Both the position numbers and the translations under genes were made by a program. The notes under the pieces were generated by a model. The model was not told the DNA's origin. It did not search any database and saw nothing but the letters and a program-made list of their open reading frames with translations. From assembly GCF_010731635.1 (NCBI RefSeq), contig NZ_AP022583.1, positions 4,712,001-4,776,000 of the forward strand: DNA of 64,000 nt, given 5' to 3'. Below, one piece after another: positions 52,167-63,300 of the stretch. This stretch comes from Mycobacterium noviomagense. Its GTDB lineage: Bacteria; Actinomycetota; Actinomycetes; Mycobacteriales; Mycobacteriaceae. The first letter of the stretch is position 1; the number at the start of each line of letters is the position of its first letter.

Positions 52167-54368
52167 CTAGTGCCCGTTGCGGAGCGCTGCAAGTCGCCTG
52201 ATTGCCTCGTCGAGTGTGTCGTCGCGCTTCGCGAAATTAAAGCGCACCAGGTGATTCCACGCCGCGGCATGTTCGGCTGCCGGGTCGCAGTAATCCGACA
52301 TCGGCATCGCAACCACGCCCACCTTGTCCGACATCGCCGCGCAGAAGGCCGTGCTGTCGTCGTAACCCAACGGACGCGGGTCCGCACACAGGAAGTAGGT
52401 GCCGGCGCTGTGGTGCACGTCGAAGCCGATCTCGGTCAAGGCTGTCGTCAGCCGGTCCCGTCTGGCCCGCAGTAGCTTTCGGCGCATACCGACCCAGTCG
52501 TCGCCCGTGTTCAATGCCAACGCCACCGCGGGCTCAAACGGCGCGCTGCCGACGTAGCTCAGGTGCTGTTTGGCGGCCCTCAATCCGCCGATGAGTCTGG
52601 CTGGGCCGCAGGCCCATCCTATTCTCCACCCGGTGCAGTTGAACGCCTTCGACGCGCTCGAGACGGTGACCGTGCGCTCGGCCATGCCGTCGACGCCGGC
52701 CAGCGGCAAGTGGCGATGCTGGGGCGAGTACGCCAGGTGCTCATAGACCTCGTCGCTGATGACCAACAGGTCGGCGTCCACTGCGATCTGTGCAATGGCC
52801 TCGACTTCGTCCGCGGTCAGCACCATGCCCGTGGGGTTATGCGGTGAGTTGACGATCAACGCCCTGGTTCGCGGTGTCACCGCGCGCCGCATCGCGTCGA
52901 CGTCGAGGGCGAAGCCGCGCCCGTCGGGCACCAGCTGCACGAGCACGCGCCGCGCACCGGCCATCGCCACCACCGGCGAGTACGAGTCGTAGAACGGCTC
53001 GACCATCAGTACCTCCGAGCCCGGCTCGACCAGGCCTAGCACTGCCGACGCGATGGCCTCGGTGGCCCCGACCGTCACCAATACCTCAGTGTCCGGGTCG
53101 TATTCGATGCCGAAGTGCCGCTTCCGCTGGGCAGCGATGGCCTGCCGCAGCGCCGCGATGCCCATCCCGGGTGGGTACTGGTTGCGACCCCCGGCGATCG
53201 CCTCTTGGGCGGCCTTCAGCATTGCGGGCGGCCCGTCCTCGTCGGGATATCCGATGCCGAGATCGATCGCGCCGACACGCGCGGCCAGCGCCGACATGTC
53301 GTTGAACACCGGGGCTGCATACCGTTGCAGTCGCGACACCGCCCCGGTGGCCGGGCGCTCGCCGTCAACGACCGCGGGCACCAACGACTGTTGAAGTTGC
53401 TTGCCGTACATTCCGGCCGATTCGGCCGTCAGCAGTTCTTGGTGCGTGCAGTCGATCGGGTGCACGGTGATGTTGCCGCCGACATATGGCCGCCAACTGT
53501 TCAGCAGAGACGAACTGCGGTCGCTCAAATCCCGTACGGCCGCAACTATCGTGAGGTTGCCGCCGAAAACCCGGGGTTCATGGGCTCGATACAGCGCGAC
53601 ATTTGTATTGAGGTTGTGCACAAGCAGCTTCAGAAGCCGCTTGTAGTGACGAAGGTCGACGGCTTCTCGCCCGCGAAGGAGTTCTTCGACCTGTTCGTAC
53701 GTGAGCGGCTCATCCTGTTCGGGAATGCTGACGTCGTAGAACCGCAAGACTTCTTCCAACAGGTGCGTCTCGTCTAAAGCCTGGTTTGACGTGCTGACGC
53801 TGCTGTCGAGAGCGGGTTGAGCATCGAGAAGGACAAGGCGTGTGCTCAAGTGTCCGCGACGCTGCAGCTCGACGGCGACTTCATGGGCGACAACACCGCC
53901 GAACGACCAGCCGAGCAGGTGATACGGCCCGGTCGGATAAGTCTCCTCGATTCGGTCGGCGTAGTTTTTCGCCATCTCCCGAATCGACTGAGGTTCAGGC
54001 TCATTGGGCTGCGGGGCTTGCTGAATTCCGATGATCGGGCAGTCCAGGTGAGTGCCGAGAGCCCGGTAGGGCCAACTTACGCCGGCCGCCGGGTGAATAC
54101 AGAACAGAGGAACGCCGGTGCCGCTCTTCAGAGTCTGAACCGGAGCGACTTCTGGCCCGGAGGCGATATCTGTTTGCAGCCGCTGAGCCAAACTCCTGAC
54201 CGTGGGCGCCTCGAACACGGTGGGCACCGAAACACTGGTACCCAGTGCGGTGTTGGTGGCGGCGATCAGGCGCATGGCTGAAATGCTGTCGCCGCCCAGG
54301 TCGAAGAAGGAGTCGTCGATGCCGACGCGTTCCACGCCCAGCGTTTCGGCGTAGATGCCCGCCAACAT
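52167..54368 (-). CDS. NRPS C-terminal piece: PCP3 - thioesterase - DapC-like aminotransferase
   Basis: 733 codons open. PCP3 with the phosphopantetheine Ser28 in [10 protein letters not shown]; thioesterase (about 75-325) with Ser155 in GWSFGG, Asp182 in LLDAQPA and His309 in DCTHQELL; then a complete class I PLP aminotransferase (about 344-733) with PLP Lys574 in [12 protein letters not shown] and NSPHNPTG. The last domain closely resembles mycobacterial DapC (Rv0858c) from memory. A GTG at codon 344 (53339) could start it separately, but no ribosome site is visible, so a fusion is preferred. Confidence 0.85.
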   Translation of the reverse strand: MLAGIYAETLGVERVGIDDSFFDLGGDSISAMRLIAATNTALGTSVSVPTVFEAPTVRSLAQRLQTDIASGPEVAPVQTLKSGTGVPLFCIHPAAGVSWPYRALGTHLDCPIIGIQQAPQPNEPEPQSIREMAKNYADRIEETYPTGPYHLLGWSFGGVVAHEVAVELQRRGHLSTRLVLLDAQPALDSSVSTSNQALDETHLLEEVLRFYDVSIPEQDEPLTYEQVEELLRGREAVDLRHYKRLLKLLVHNLNTNVALYRAHEPRVFGGNLTIVAAVRDLSDRSSSLLNSWRPYVGGNITVHPIDCTHQELLTAESAGMYGKQLQQSLVPAVVDGERPATGAVSRLQRYAAPVFNDMSALAARVGAIDLGIGYPDEDGPPAMLKAAQEAIAGGRNQYPPGMGIAALRQAIAAQRKRHFGIEYDPDTEVLVTVGATEAIASAVLGLVEPGSEVLMVEPFYDSYSPVVAMAGARRVLVQLVPDGRGFALDVDAMRRAVTPRTRALIVNSPHNPTGMVLTADEVEAIAQIAVDADLLVISDEVYEHLAYSPQHRHLPLAGVDGMAERTVTVSSASKAFNCTGWRIGWACGPARLIGGLRAAKQHLSYVGSAPFEPAVALALNTGDDWVGMRRKLLRARRDRLTTALTEIGFDVHHSAGTYFLCADPRPLGYDDSTAFCAAMSDKVGVVAMPMSDYCDPAAEHAAAWNHLVRFNFAKRDDTLDEAIRRLAALRNGH

Positions 54369-57300
54369 CTCTTCGACGGCGTTGGTCGGGGCGCGATACT
54401 CCCGCTGTATTCCGGTGGGGCAGGGCGCGGGTATCGAGTTTGCCGTTGGGCGTCAACTGCAATGCGTCGAGGGCCACCACCGCGGCCGGGATCATGTACT
54501 CCGGGAGCCGATCAGCGAGCTTTCGGCGGATGCCCGTCGGGTCGGCCGACCCGGTGATGTAGCCGACCAGCCGCTTGTCGCCGGGGCGATCCTCGCGGGC
54601 GATCACCGCCGCCTGTTCCACATCGTCGATGCTTGCCAGTGCCGCCTGGACCTCGGACAGTTCGATGCGGTAGCCACGAATCTTGACCTGCTCGTCGGCG
54701 CGGCCGACATAATCGAGCTGCCCATCGGCGCGCCAGCACACCAGGTCCCCGGTCCGATACATCCGTGTTCCGGGCGCTCCGGCCCCGGCGAAGGGGCAGG
54801 CCACAAACCGCGACCCCGTCAAACTGGACCGGCCCACATAGCCGTACGCCACCCCGGCGCCGGCGACGTACAACTCCCCGACCACCCCGGGCGGCACCGG
54901 ATGCAACCAGGCATCGAGCACAAACAACGCCGACCCGGTCACCGGCGACCCAATCGGCACCGGCCCCGAGCCAGCGGTCAATGGTGCGCTCATCGCCGCA
55001 TACACCGTGATTTCCGTTGGCCCGTAGGCGTTGACCATCACCCGTCCCGGCGCCCACCGATCCACCACTTCAGCTGGACAGGCCTCACCACCGACGAGCA
55101 ACGCGACCGAGCCCAACCCCTGCGCCGAGAGTGCCGCCACCGCCGACGGGGTCTGGGTCAACACGCTGACCTGTTCGGCGACCAGCGCCTCGTGGAACTC
55201 CTGCGGGGCCGGTCACCTCCTCGGGCACCACGACGAGCCGCCCACCATGCAGTAGCGCACCCCATATCTCCCACACCGAGAAATCGAACGCGTACGAATG
55301 ACACTGGGTCCACACCTGTTCCGGCGGTAGCCCAGCCGTCAACGAGTTGACGAGATGCGCCAGGTTGCGGTGACTGATTGCCACTCCTGGGCACGCCCGT
55401 GGTGCCCGACGTGTAGATGATGTGCGCGATGCCGTCGGGGTCGGGCACCGACAACGCCGTGCTGGGCTGGCTGTCAACAGCAGGGTCATCGACTGTGATG
55501 ACCGGCAAGCCATGCCCGTTCACCCGATCGGCCAACGCAGCGGTGGTCAGTGCGGCGATCGGCGCAGCATCGGAGAGCACGAACCCGATCCGCTCGGCGG
55601 GCAACACCGGATCGACCGGCACATAGGCCGCCCCGGTCTTGAGCACCGCCAGGATCGACACCACCGCTTCCACTGAGCGCGCAAACAGCAGCGCCACAGA
55701 ATCTCCCGGCCCCGCGCCGCGGGCAACGAGCTGATGCGCCAACCGATTCGACGCCTCATCAAGCTGCCGATAGGTCATCGAGCGGCCCCGCCACCCGACC
55801 GCCACCGCATCCGGGGTACGCCCCACCTGCGCGCCGAACAACACCACAACCGACAACGCCGCGGCGGGCTCCGTCAAGGCGGCCCAGTTACCCAGTACAC
55901 CCAACTGGGCCCGCTCGCTGTCGTCGAGCAGATCGACAGATGACAATGCCTGCGTCGGATCCGCAGTCATCGCCACCAACACCCGCTGCATCCGCTGGGT
56001 GAGGGAGTCGATGCGTACCGCGTCGAACACGTCGGTGTCGTACTCGAGACGAATGCTGAGTTCGTGCCCTGGCGTGGCTTGCACGGTCAGCGGGTAGTGG
56101 TTGTATTCGCGGACGGCGAACTCGGTGACGGCCAGCTCGTCGGCACTGGCCAGCCCGGCGGTGTCCAGCGGGTAGTTTTCGTAGGCGAAAAGAGTGTCGA
56201 ACAGTTGCCCGTGGCCGCTGATGCGGTGAATCTCGTTGAGCGCCAAGTGCTGATGCTCGAGTGTGTCGTTGTTGGTGCTTTGCAGCTGGGCCAGCAGTTC
56301 TGCGGTGGTGGTTGTCGCTGTGATGCGCGCCCGCACCGGCACCGTGTTGATCAACAGACCGACCATGGACTCCGCGCCGACCACCTCTGCCGGCCGGTCT
56401 GAGACCGCCGTCCCGAACGCGACATCATGCTGACCGGTCAGCCACGTCAGAACCTGCGCGAACGCGGCCTGCAGCACGGTGTTGACGGTGGTGTGGCACG
56501 AGCGGGCCAGCTCGCTGACGGCGCTCGTGGTGGCGGCAGGCACCCGGAACGACTCCGCGCCGCGGGCGCCGAGGGCCAACCGATTTCGAGGGCCCACCAA
56601 TGTCGGGGTGTCGAAGCCGGCCAGCACCTTGCGCCAAACCTCTTGCGCGGCAACCAGGTCGCGATCGGCCAGCCAGGTAACAAAGCGACGGTACGGAACG
56701 GCCGCGGGCAGTTGCTGCCCGTAATAAGCGGCGAAGATCTCTCCCAGCAGGATCGGCATCGACCAGCCGTCGAGCACGATGTGGTGATTGGTCAGGACAA
56801 GCCGGTGCCGGCCCCGCGCGACGCGGACCAACGCAGCCCGAAATGCCGCCTGGTGGGCCAAATCGCAGACGGCGGCGCGTTCAGCGGCGCAGATCTGCTG
56901 AACCTGGTCTTCGGCATCGACGCCGTCCAGCTCGACATAGCGCCACGGCACCGAGGGTTCGGGGGGAATGATCTGCACCGGTTCCTCGAACTGGCCGCAG
57001 AACCGGGCCACCAGGTTGGGGTGCCGGTCGATCACGGTGTGCAGCGCATCGCGCAGGCGATGTGGGTCGAGCCGGCCGCTCAACGTGATCGCCAGTTGCA
57101 CTGCGTAGATGTCGTCGCTGCCCTGGGCGCTGTCCGCGTGATAGAGCAGTCCCTGCTGCAGCGGGGTCAGCGGCAACACATCGGCGATCTGGTATTGCTG
57201 CTGCAATTGGTCGATCTCGCGTTGCCCGAGCCGGGCCGGGACGATGTCCGACGGCGTCAACCCGCCGCCACCGGCTCGCACATGCGCGCAGATTCCGGCC

Positions 57301-60300
57301 AAGGCGGCGAACCATGACCGGCTCAACCGGCTGATTTGCGCTTCGTCGAGCACCGACTGCGCCCACGTCCAATCGGCATACAGTCGCGTGCCGGCCTCGG
57401 TCTCGACGGTCCCGGCGTTGAGTTCCACGGTGTGCGCCAACGGCATCGGTACCGCTGCGGCCGCCGCCGCTACCGACACGTTGTCCTGGGAAATACGCCA
57501 GCCTTCGCCAACCGCCTCGGCGGCCGCGCCGCCCATCCGTCCCAGGTAGTTGAACCCGATCACCGGATCGGACACCGACAGATGCACGTCGGGGTTCAAA
57601 TACCGCAGCACGCCATAGGTCAGACCGTCGGGCAGGCAGCGAAGCTGTTCTTTGGCGTCCTTGACCAACGCCCCCAGTGCGTCCTCGCCGCCCGCTACCT
57701 GCGCCCAGTTCAGCCGGCCGACCGTCAAAGCAACCGGGTGTTTGATGGTGAACCAGCCCACGGTGTGCGACAAGTCGATGTCGGGGCCCAGTTCTTCGTG
57801 GCGGCCGTGACCCTCCACGTCGATGCCGATCGGCGCGCTGCCGTTGCCCACGAATTCGGCGACGGCCAAAGCGAATCCGATCAACAAGATCTCGTGCAGC
57901 CCAGCGTGAAACGCCGCCGCCACCTCGTCGAGCAGGATCCGGGTGGTCTCGGCGTCCAGCGACACCGTCAAATGCCCGGCGCTTGCATAGGTGTCCAGTT
58001 CGGGTTGCCCGGCCGGCAGCGCGGTCGAGGCCGCAGCAACCTGCTTCCAGGCTTCGGCCTGCGCCACGATTTCGGGGCGGTGCGCATACTCCGTCAAAAG
58101 CGAGGCCCAGCGGGCGAACGACGTCCCCCACGCCGGTAACGCCACGGGCTCACCGGCCCGGTGCTGGGCCCAGGCGGTATTGAGGTCTTCCAACAACACC
58201 CGCCACGACACCGCATCGAAGGCCAAGTGGTGAATGATCAACGCCAGCTGGCTTGTCGAGCGCACCCACAGCGCGCTGAGCATCGCCCCGTCAACCGGAT
58301 TCAGCCGCGACCGCGCCTGTATCAGCGCCTCGTCAGACAACATGTCGACGGCGTGCAGGCAAGCACGCGCATCGACCGATCCCGGCTCGGGCACTGTCAA
58401 CAGCCAGCCGCCCGCTCCGTCGTCGTCGGCGCGCGCCCGCAGCATGGCGTGCCGATCCAGCAAGGCCTGCAACAGCGTCATCACGTCGGCCTCGCCGGCA
58501 TCCGCGGGGGCTTGCAGCAGCATCGTCTGGTTGAACTGCTCCAGCGGGCCGTCAATGCTGTTCAACCAGCGCATGATTGGGGTCGCAGGTACCTCGCCCA
58601 CACCTTCGTCGACCACGCCGGCCTCACCGTCCGCCACCGCGGCCACTCGGGCCAGCCGGGCCACGGTCTGCTCCACAAAGACCTCGCGCGGACGACACGC
58701 CAGGCCGGCTGCACGCGCACGTGCCACCACCTGCATCGACGAAATGCTGTCCCCGCCAAGGTCGAAGAAGGAGTCGTCGACGCCGACGCGCTCGAGCCCG
58801 AGCACCTCGGCGTAGATGGCGGCTAGGATCTCTTCGACCGCATTGGTCGGTGCCCGATAGCGGCCCGCGGAGTATTCGGGTGCCGGCAGCGCGGGTGTCG
58901 AGTTTTCCGTTGACCGTCAACGGCAAACTGTCGAGTGCCATCACCGCGGCGGGGATCATGTAGGGCGGCAGCCGGTCGGCAAGCTTGGTGCGTATTGCGT
59001 TCGGGTCGGCGGTGCCGGTGATGTAGCCGACCAGGCGCTTGTCACCGGGCGGTCTTCGCGGGCGATCACCACTGCCTGCTCGACACCGTCCAAACCGGTT
59101 AGGGCGGCTTGGATTTCGCCGAGCTCGATGCGGTAACCGCGGATCTTGACCTGCTCATCAGCACGGCCCAAATAATCGAGCTGCCCATCGGCACGCCAGC
59201 GCACCACATCCCCGGTCCGATACATCCGTGTTCCCGCACCGCCGAACGGACACGCCACAAACCGCGATCCGGTCAGCCCGGACCGGCGCACATAGCCGTA
59301 GGCCACCCCGCGGCCGGCCACGTACAACTCGCCGATTACTCCAGGCGGTACTGGCCGGAGCCAGCCGTCCAGCACGAACAACGCCGACCCTGCCACCGGC
59401 GAACCGATCGGCGGCACTCCCGAGCCGGGTGTCAACGGCGCGCTCATCGACGCGTACACGGTCGCTTCCGTGGGGCCGTAGGCGTTGACGACTACCCGCC
59501 CGGGCGCCCACCGGTCCACCAGCTCGGCAGGGCAGGCCTCACCACCGAGCAGCAAGGCCACCGGGCCCAGCCCGTCGGGTGACAGCGCTTTCACCGCGGA
59601 CGGCGTCTGGGTGAGCACGCTGACCTGTTCGGCAACCAGCACGTCGTGGAAGTCGTCCGGTGAACCTGCCACCGACTCGGGCACGACCACCAGCCGCCCG
59701 CCACCGAGCAGCGCAGCCCAGACCTCCCAGACCGAGAAGTCGAAAGCGTACGAATGACATTGCGTCCACACTTGTTCCGCCGACAGATGGGCTGGCAGCG
59801 ACTCAGCCAGATGCGCCATGCTGTGGTGGGTGACCGCTACCCCCTTGGGCACCCCGGTGGTGCCCGAGGTGTAGATGACGTAAGCGATGTCATCGGGGGC
59901 GGCCGCGGCCATTGCCGTGCTTGGTTGGCTTTGGATCGCGGGATCGTTGACATCGACGATCGCGAGGTCGTGTGCGGCCAGTCGCTCACGCAGGCCGGCA
60001 GTGGTGATGGCGACGACGGGCGCGGCATCGGTGACCATGAAGTCGATCCGCGCGGCCGGCAGCACCGGATCGATGGCCAGGTACGCTGCCCCGGTCTTCA
60101 GCACCGCCAGCATCGCCACGATCGCCTGCGCTGAGCGCTCCAGCAGCAATGCCGTGCACTGTCCCGGAGCGGCACCCTGGTCAGTGAGCAAGTGCGCCAA
60201 CCGGTTAGAGGCCTCGTCGAGCTCCCGGTAGGTCATCGAGCGGCCGTCGTGGCGGATCGCCACCGCTTCGGGGGTGCTCGCCACCCGCTCGGCGAACAAC

Positions 60301-63300
60301 ACCGGAATTGAGACCGCAGGTGGTTCAGGGCGCGTCAGCGTCGCGCGGTTGCCGAGCTCGTCGAGATGGATGCGCTCGGCGGGATCGAGCAGATCCATCG
60401 ACGAAAGCCGTTGGGTGGGATCGGCGGTCATGGTGAGCACCACCCGCTCGAACCGATCGAGGAGTGATTCGATGCTGGCCGCGTCGAACATGTCGGTGCG
60501 AAATTCGACCGCCCCGCCGATTCCGGCGGGCTCACCGGCCTCGGTCCATCGTTCGGTCAGCGAAAACGTCAGGTCCATGCGGGCGGTGCGCGTGTCCACC
60601 GGTACCGGTGTTGCCTCGAGTCCGCCTAGGGCCAGTCCCGTGGCGGAATCATTGTGCTGCCAGGGGAAGTTCTGCCACGCCAGCATGACCTGAACCAGCG
60701 GGGAATGGGTCAGGCTTCGGGTGGGTTGAGCCGCTCCACCAGTACCTCGAAGGGCACGTCTTGGTGCTCGTAGGCGGCCAGGCTGCGGGCACGCGTCTGG
60801 GCCAGCAGCTCGTCGAAGCTGGGATCACCGCCCAGGTCGACCCGCAGCACCAGGGTGTTGACGAAGAATCCGACCAATTCGTCGAGCGCCGGATCACGGC
60901 GCCCGGCGATCGGGAAGCCAACGGCCACATCGTTGCTGGCGCTGAGCTTGGACAGCAGGAGGGCCAGCGCAGCCTGGATCACCATGAAGCTGGTCGCATT
61001 GTGTTGACGGGCCACGCGAGCAACCTGCTGCTGCACTGCGGTCGGCCAGTTGACCGCGACACTGGCGCCGCGCTGGTCGGCAACCAGCGGGTAGGGCCGA
61101 TCGGTGGGAAGTTGCAGCCGCTCGGGCATCCCGACCAGAGCGTCTTCCCAATAGGCCAGCTGCTCGGCGATGGGGCCCTGGTTATCCGTCAGGTCGCCGA
61201 GGATTTCGCGCTGCCACAGGGTGTAGTCGATGTACTGCACTGCCAGCGGCGCCCAGCCGGGAGCCTGTCGTGCGCACCGGCTGCTATAGGCCACTCCCAG
61301 ATCCCGCAGCAGCGGGGTGATCGACCACCCGTCGGCGGCGATGTGGTGCACCACAGCGACCAGCACGTGTTCGTCATCGGTTAAGCGGAAAAGCCTCGCC
61401 TGGACGGGGATTTCGGCTTCCAGCTCGAACCGGTAGCCAACCATCGCGTTGACGGCCTCATCCAGCCGGCTTGGCGGCCACCCGCTGGCATCGATGACCT
61501 GCCAGCCGAAGTCGGTTTGTCCGGCGGGCACCACGAGCTGCCGGGGTATCCCGTCGGGCGCCGCAAAGGTCGTGCGCAGGCTCTCGTGGCGACCGACCAC
61601 ATCGGCCAGCGCTTGGCCCAGCGCGTCGGCATCCAGGTGGCCGTGCAGCCGCAACGCGGCGGACATGTTGTAAACCGGTGAGGGGCCTTGCAATTGGTCG
61701 ATGAACCACAGCCGCTGCTGGGCGAACGACAATGGCACCACTGCCGGCCGTGGTCGCGGCGTCAGTGGCTCCAGCTGGCCGGCACCGCTACGGATCCGGG
61801 GCGCCAACTGGGCCACCGTCGGTGCCTCAAACACGGCGCGCACCGAAACGGCGGCATCCAGGCCGGTGTTGATTGCGGCGACCAGACGCATGGCTGAGAT
61901 GCTGTCGCCGCCGAGGTCGAAGAAGTCGTCGATGCCGACGCGGTCGACTCCGAGTACTTGGGCGTAGATGCCGGCCAGCATTTCTTCGACCGCGTTGGTG
62001 GGGCGCGATACCGGCCGGCGAGGTATTCCGGTGCCGGCAGGGCGCGGGTGTCGAGCTTGCCGTTGGGGGTCAACGGCCACGCCTCGAGCACCACCACCGC
62101 GGCCGGCACCATGTGCGCCGGCAGCCGCTCGGCCAGCGCGGCGCGAAGCTCGGCCGGATCGGCGGCGCCGGTGATGTAGCCGATCAGGCGCTTGTCGCCG
62201 GGGCGGTCTTCGCGGGCGATCACCACCGCCTGCGCCACACCCTCGCACGCCGCTAGGGCGGCTGGATTTCGCCGAGCTCGATGCGATAGCCGCGGATCTT
62301 GACCTGCTCATCAGCACGGCCCAAATAATCGAGCTGCCCATCGGCACGCCAGCGCACCACATCCCCGGTCCGATACATCCGTGTTCCCGCACCGCCGAAC
62401 GGACACGCCACAAACCGCGACGCCGTCAACGCAGCGCGGCCCGCATACCCGCACACCCCGGCACCGGCCACATACAACTCACCGACCACACCGCGGGCAC
62501 CGCACGCAACCACCCATCGAGCACGAACAACGCCGCCCCGGCCACCGGAGAACCGATCGGCGGGGTCCCCGACCCGGGGTCAACGGTGCACTGATCGCCA
62601 CACATCGTGGTCTCGGTCGGCCCATAGGCGTTGACCATCACCCGATTCGCCGCCCAGCGATCCACCACCTCAGCCGGGCAGGCCTCACCGGCCATCACCA
62701 ACGCCGTCGACTCCAAACCCTCAGCCGCCAACATCGCCACCGCCGACGGCGTCTGAGTCAGCACATCCACACGCTGGTCAACCAGCAAGGCGTGCAACTC
62801 ATCTGGCGCACCGACCACCGCATCGGGCACCACCACCACCCGGCCACCGCGCAGCAGCGCACAAAGATCTCCCACACCGAAACGTCAAACGCCAACGAAT
62901 GACACTGCGACCACACCCCGCCACCGGCAGGCCCGCATCCAACGACCCCAACAACTGCGTCACATTGCCGTGGTGACCGCCACCCCTTGGGCACCCGGTC
63001 GTGCCCGAGGTGTAGATCACATACGCGATCGCCTCCGCACCCGGCGCCGGCAGTGCCGTACCGGGTTGCGCATCGATGGCCGGGTCATCGATGTCGACGA
63101 CGGCCACCTCGTGCCCATCGAGCCGGCCGGCCAACTCAGCGTTGGTGATCACCGCTACCGGCGCGGCATCCGACAGCACAAACCCCAGCCGGGCCGCCGG
63201 CAGACCCGGGTCGATCGGCACATAGGCCGCCCCGCTCTTGAGCACCGCCAGCATCGCCACGACCGCCTCGACCGAACGCGACACCAACAGCCCCACACAC

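Noticed and set aside
52167..53339. Aminotransferase as the cell's normal dapC gene, independent of the NRPS
   Set aside because: Possible, but the frame runs unbroken from the TE and no ribosome site precedes GTG 53339; not settled.
59137..62420. Repeat pair in the NRPS as an insertion element
   Set aside because: The copies encode the conserved adenylation core in the proper place of each module, so they are module homology.
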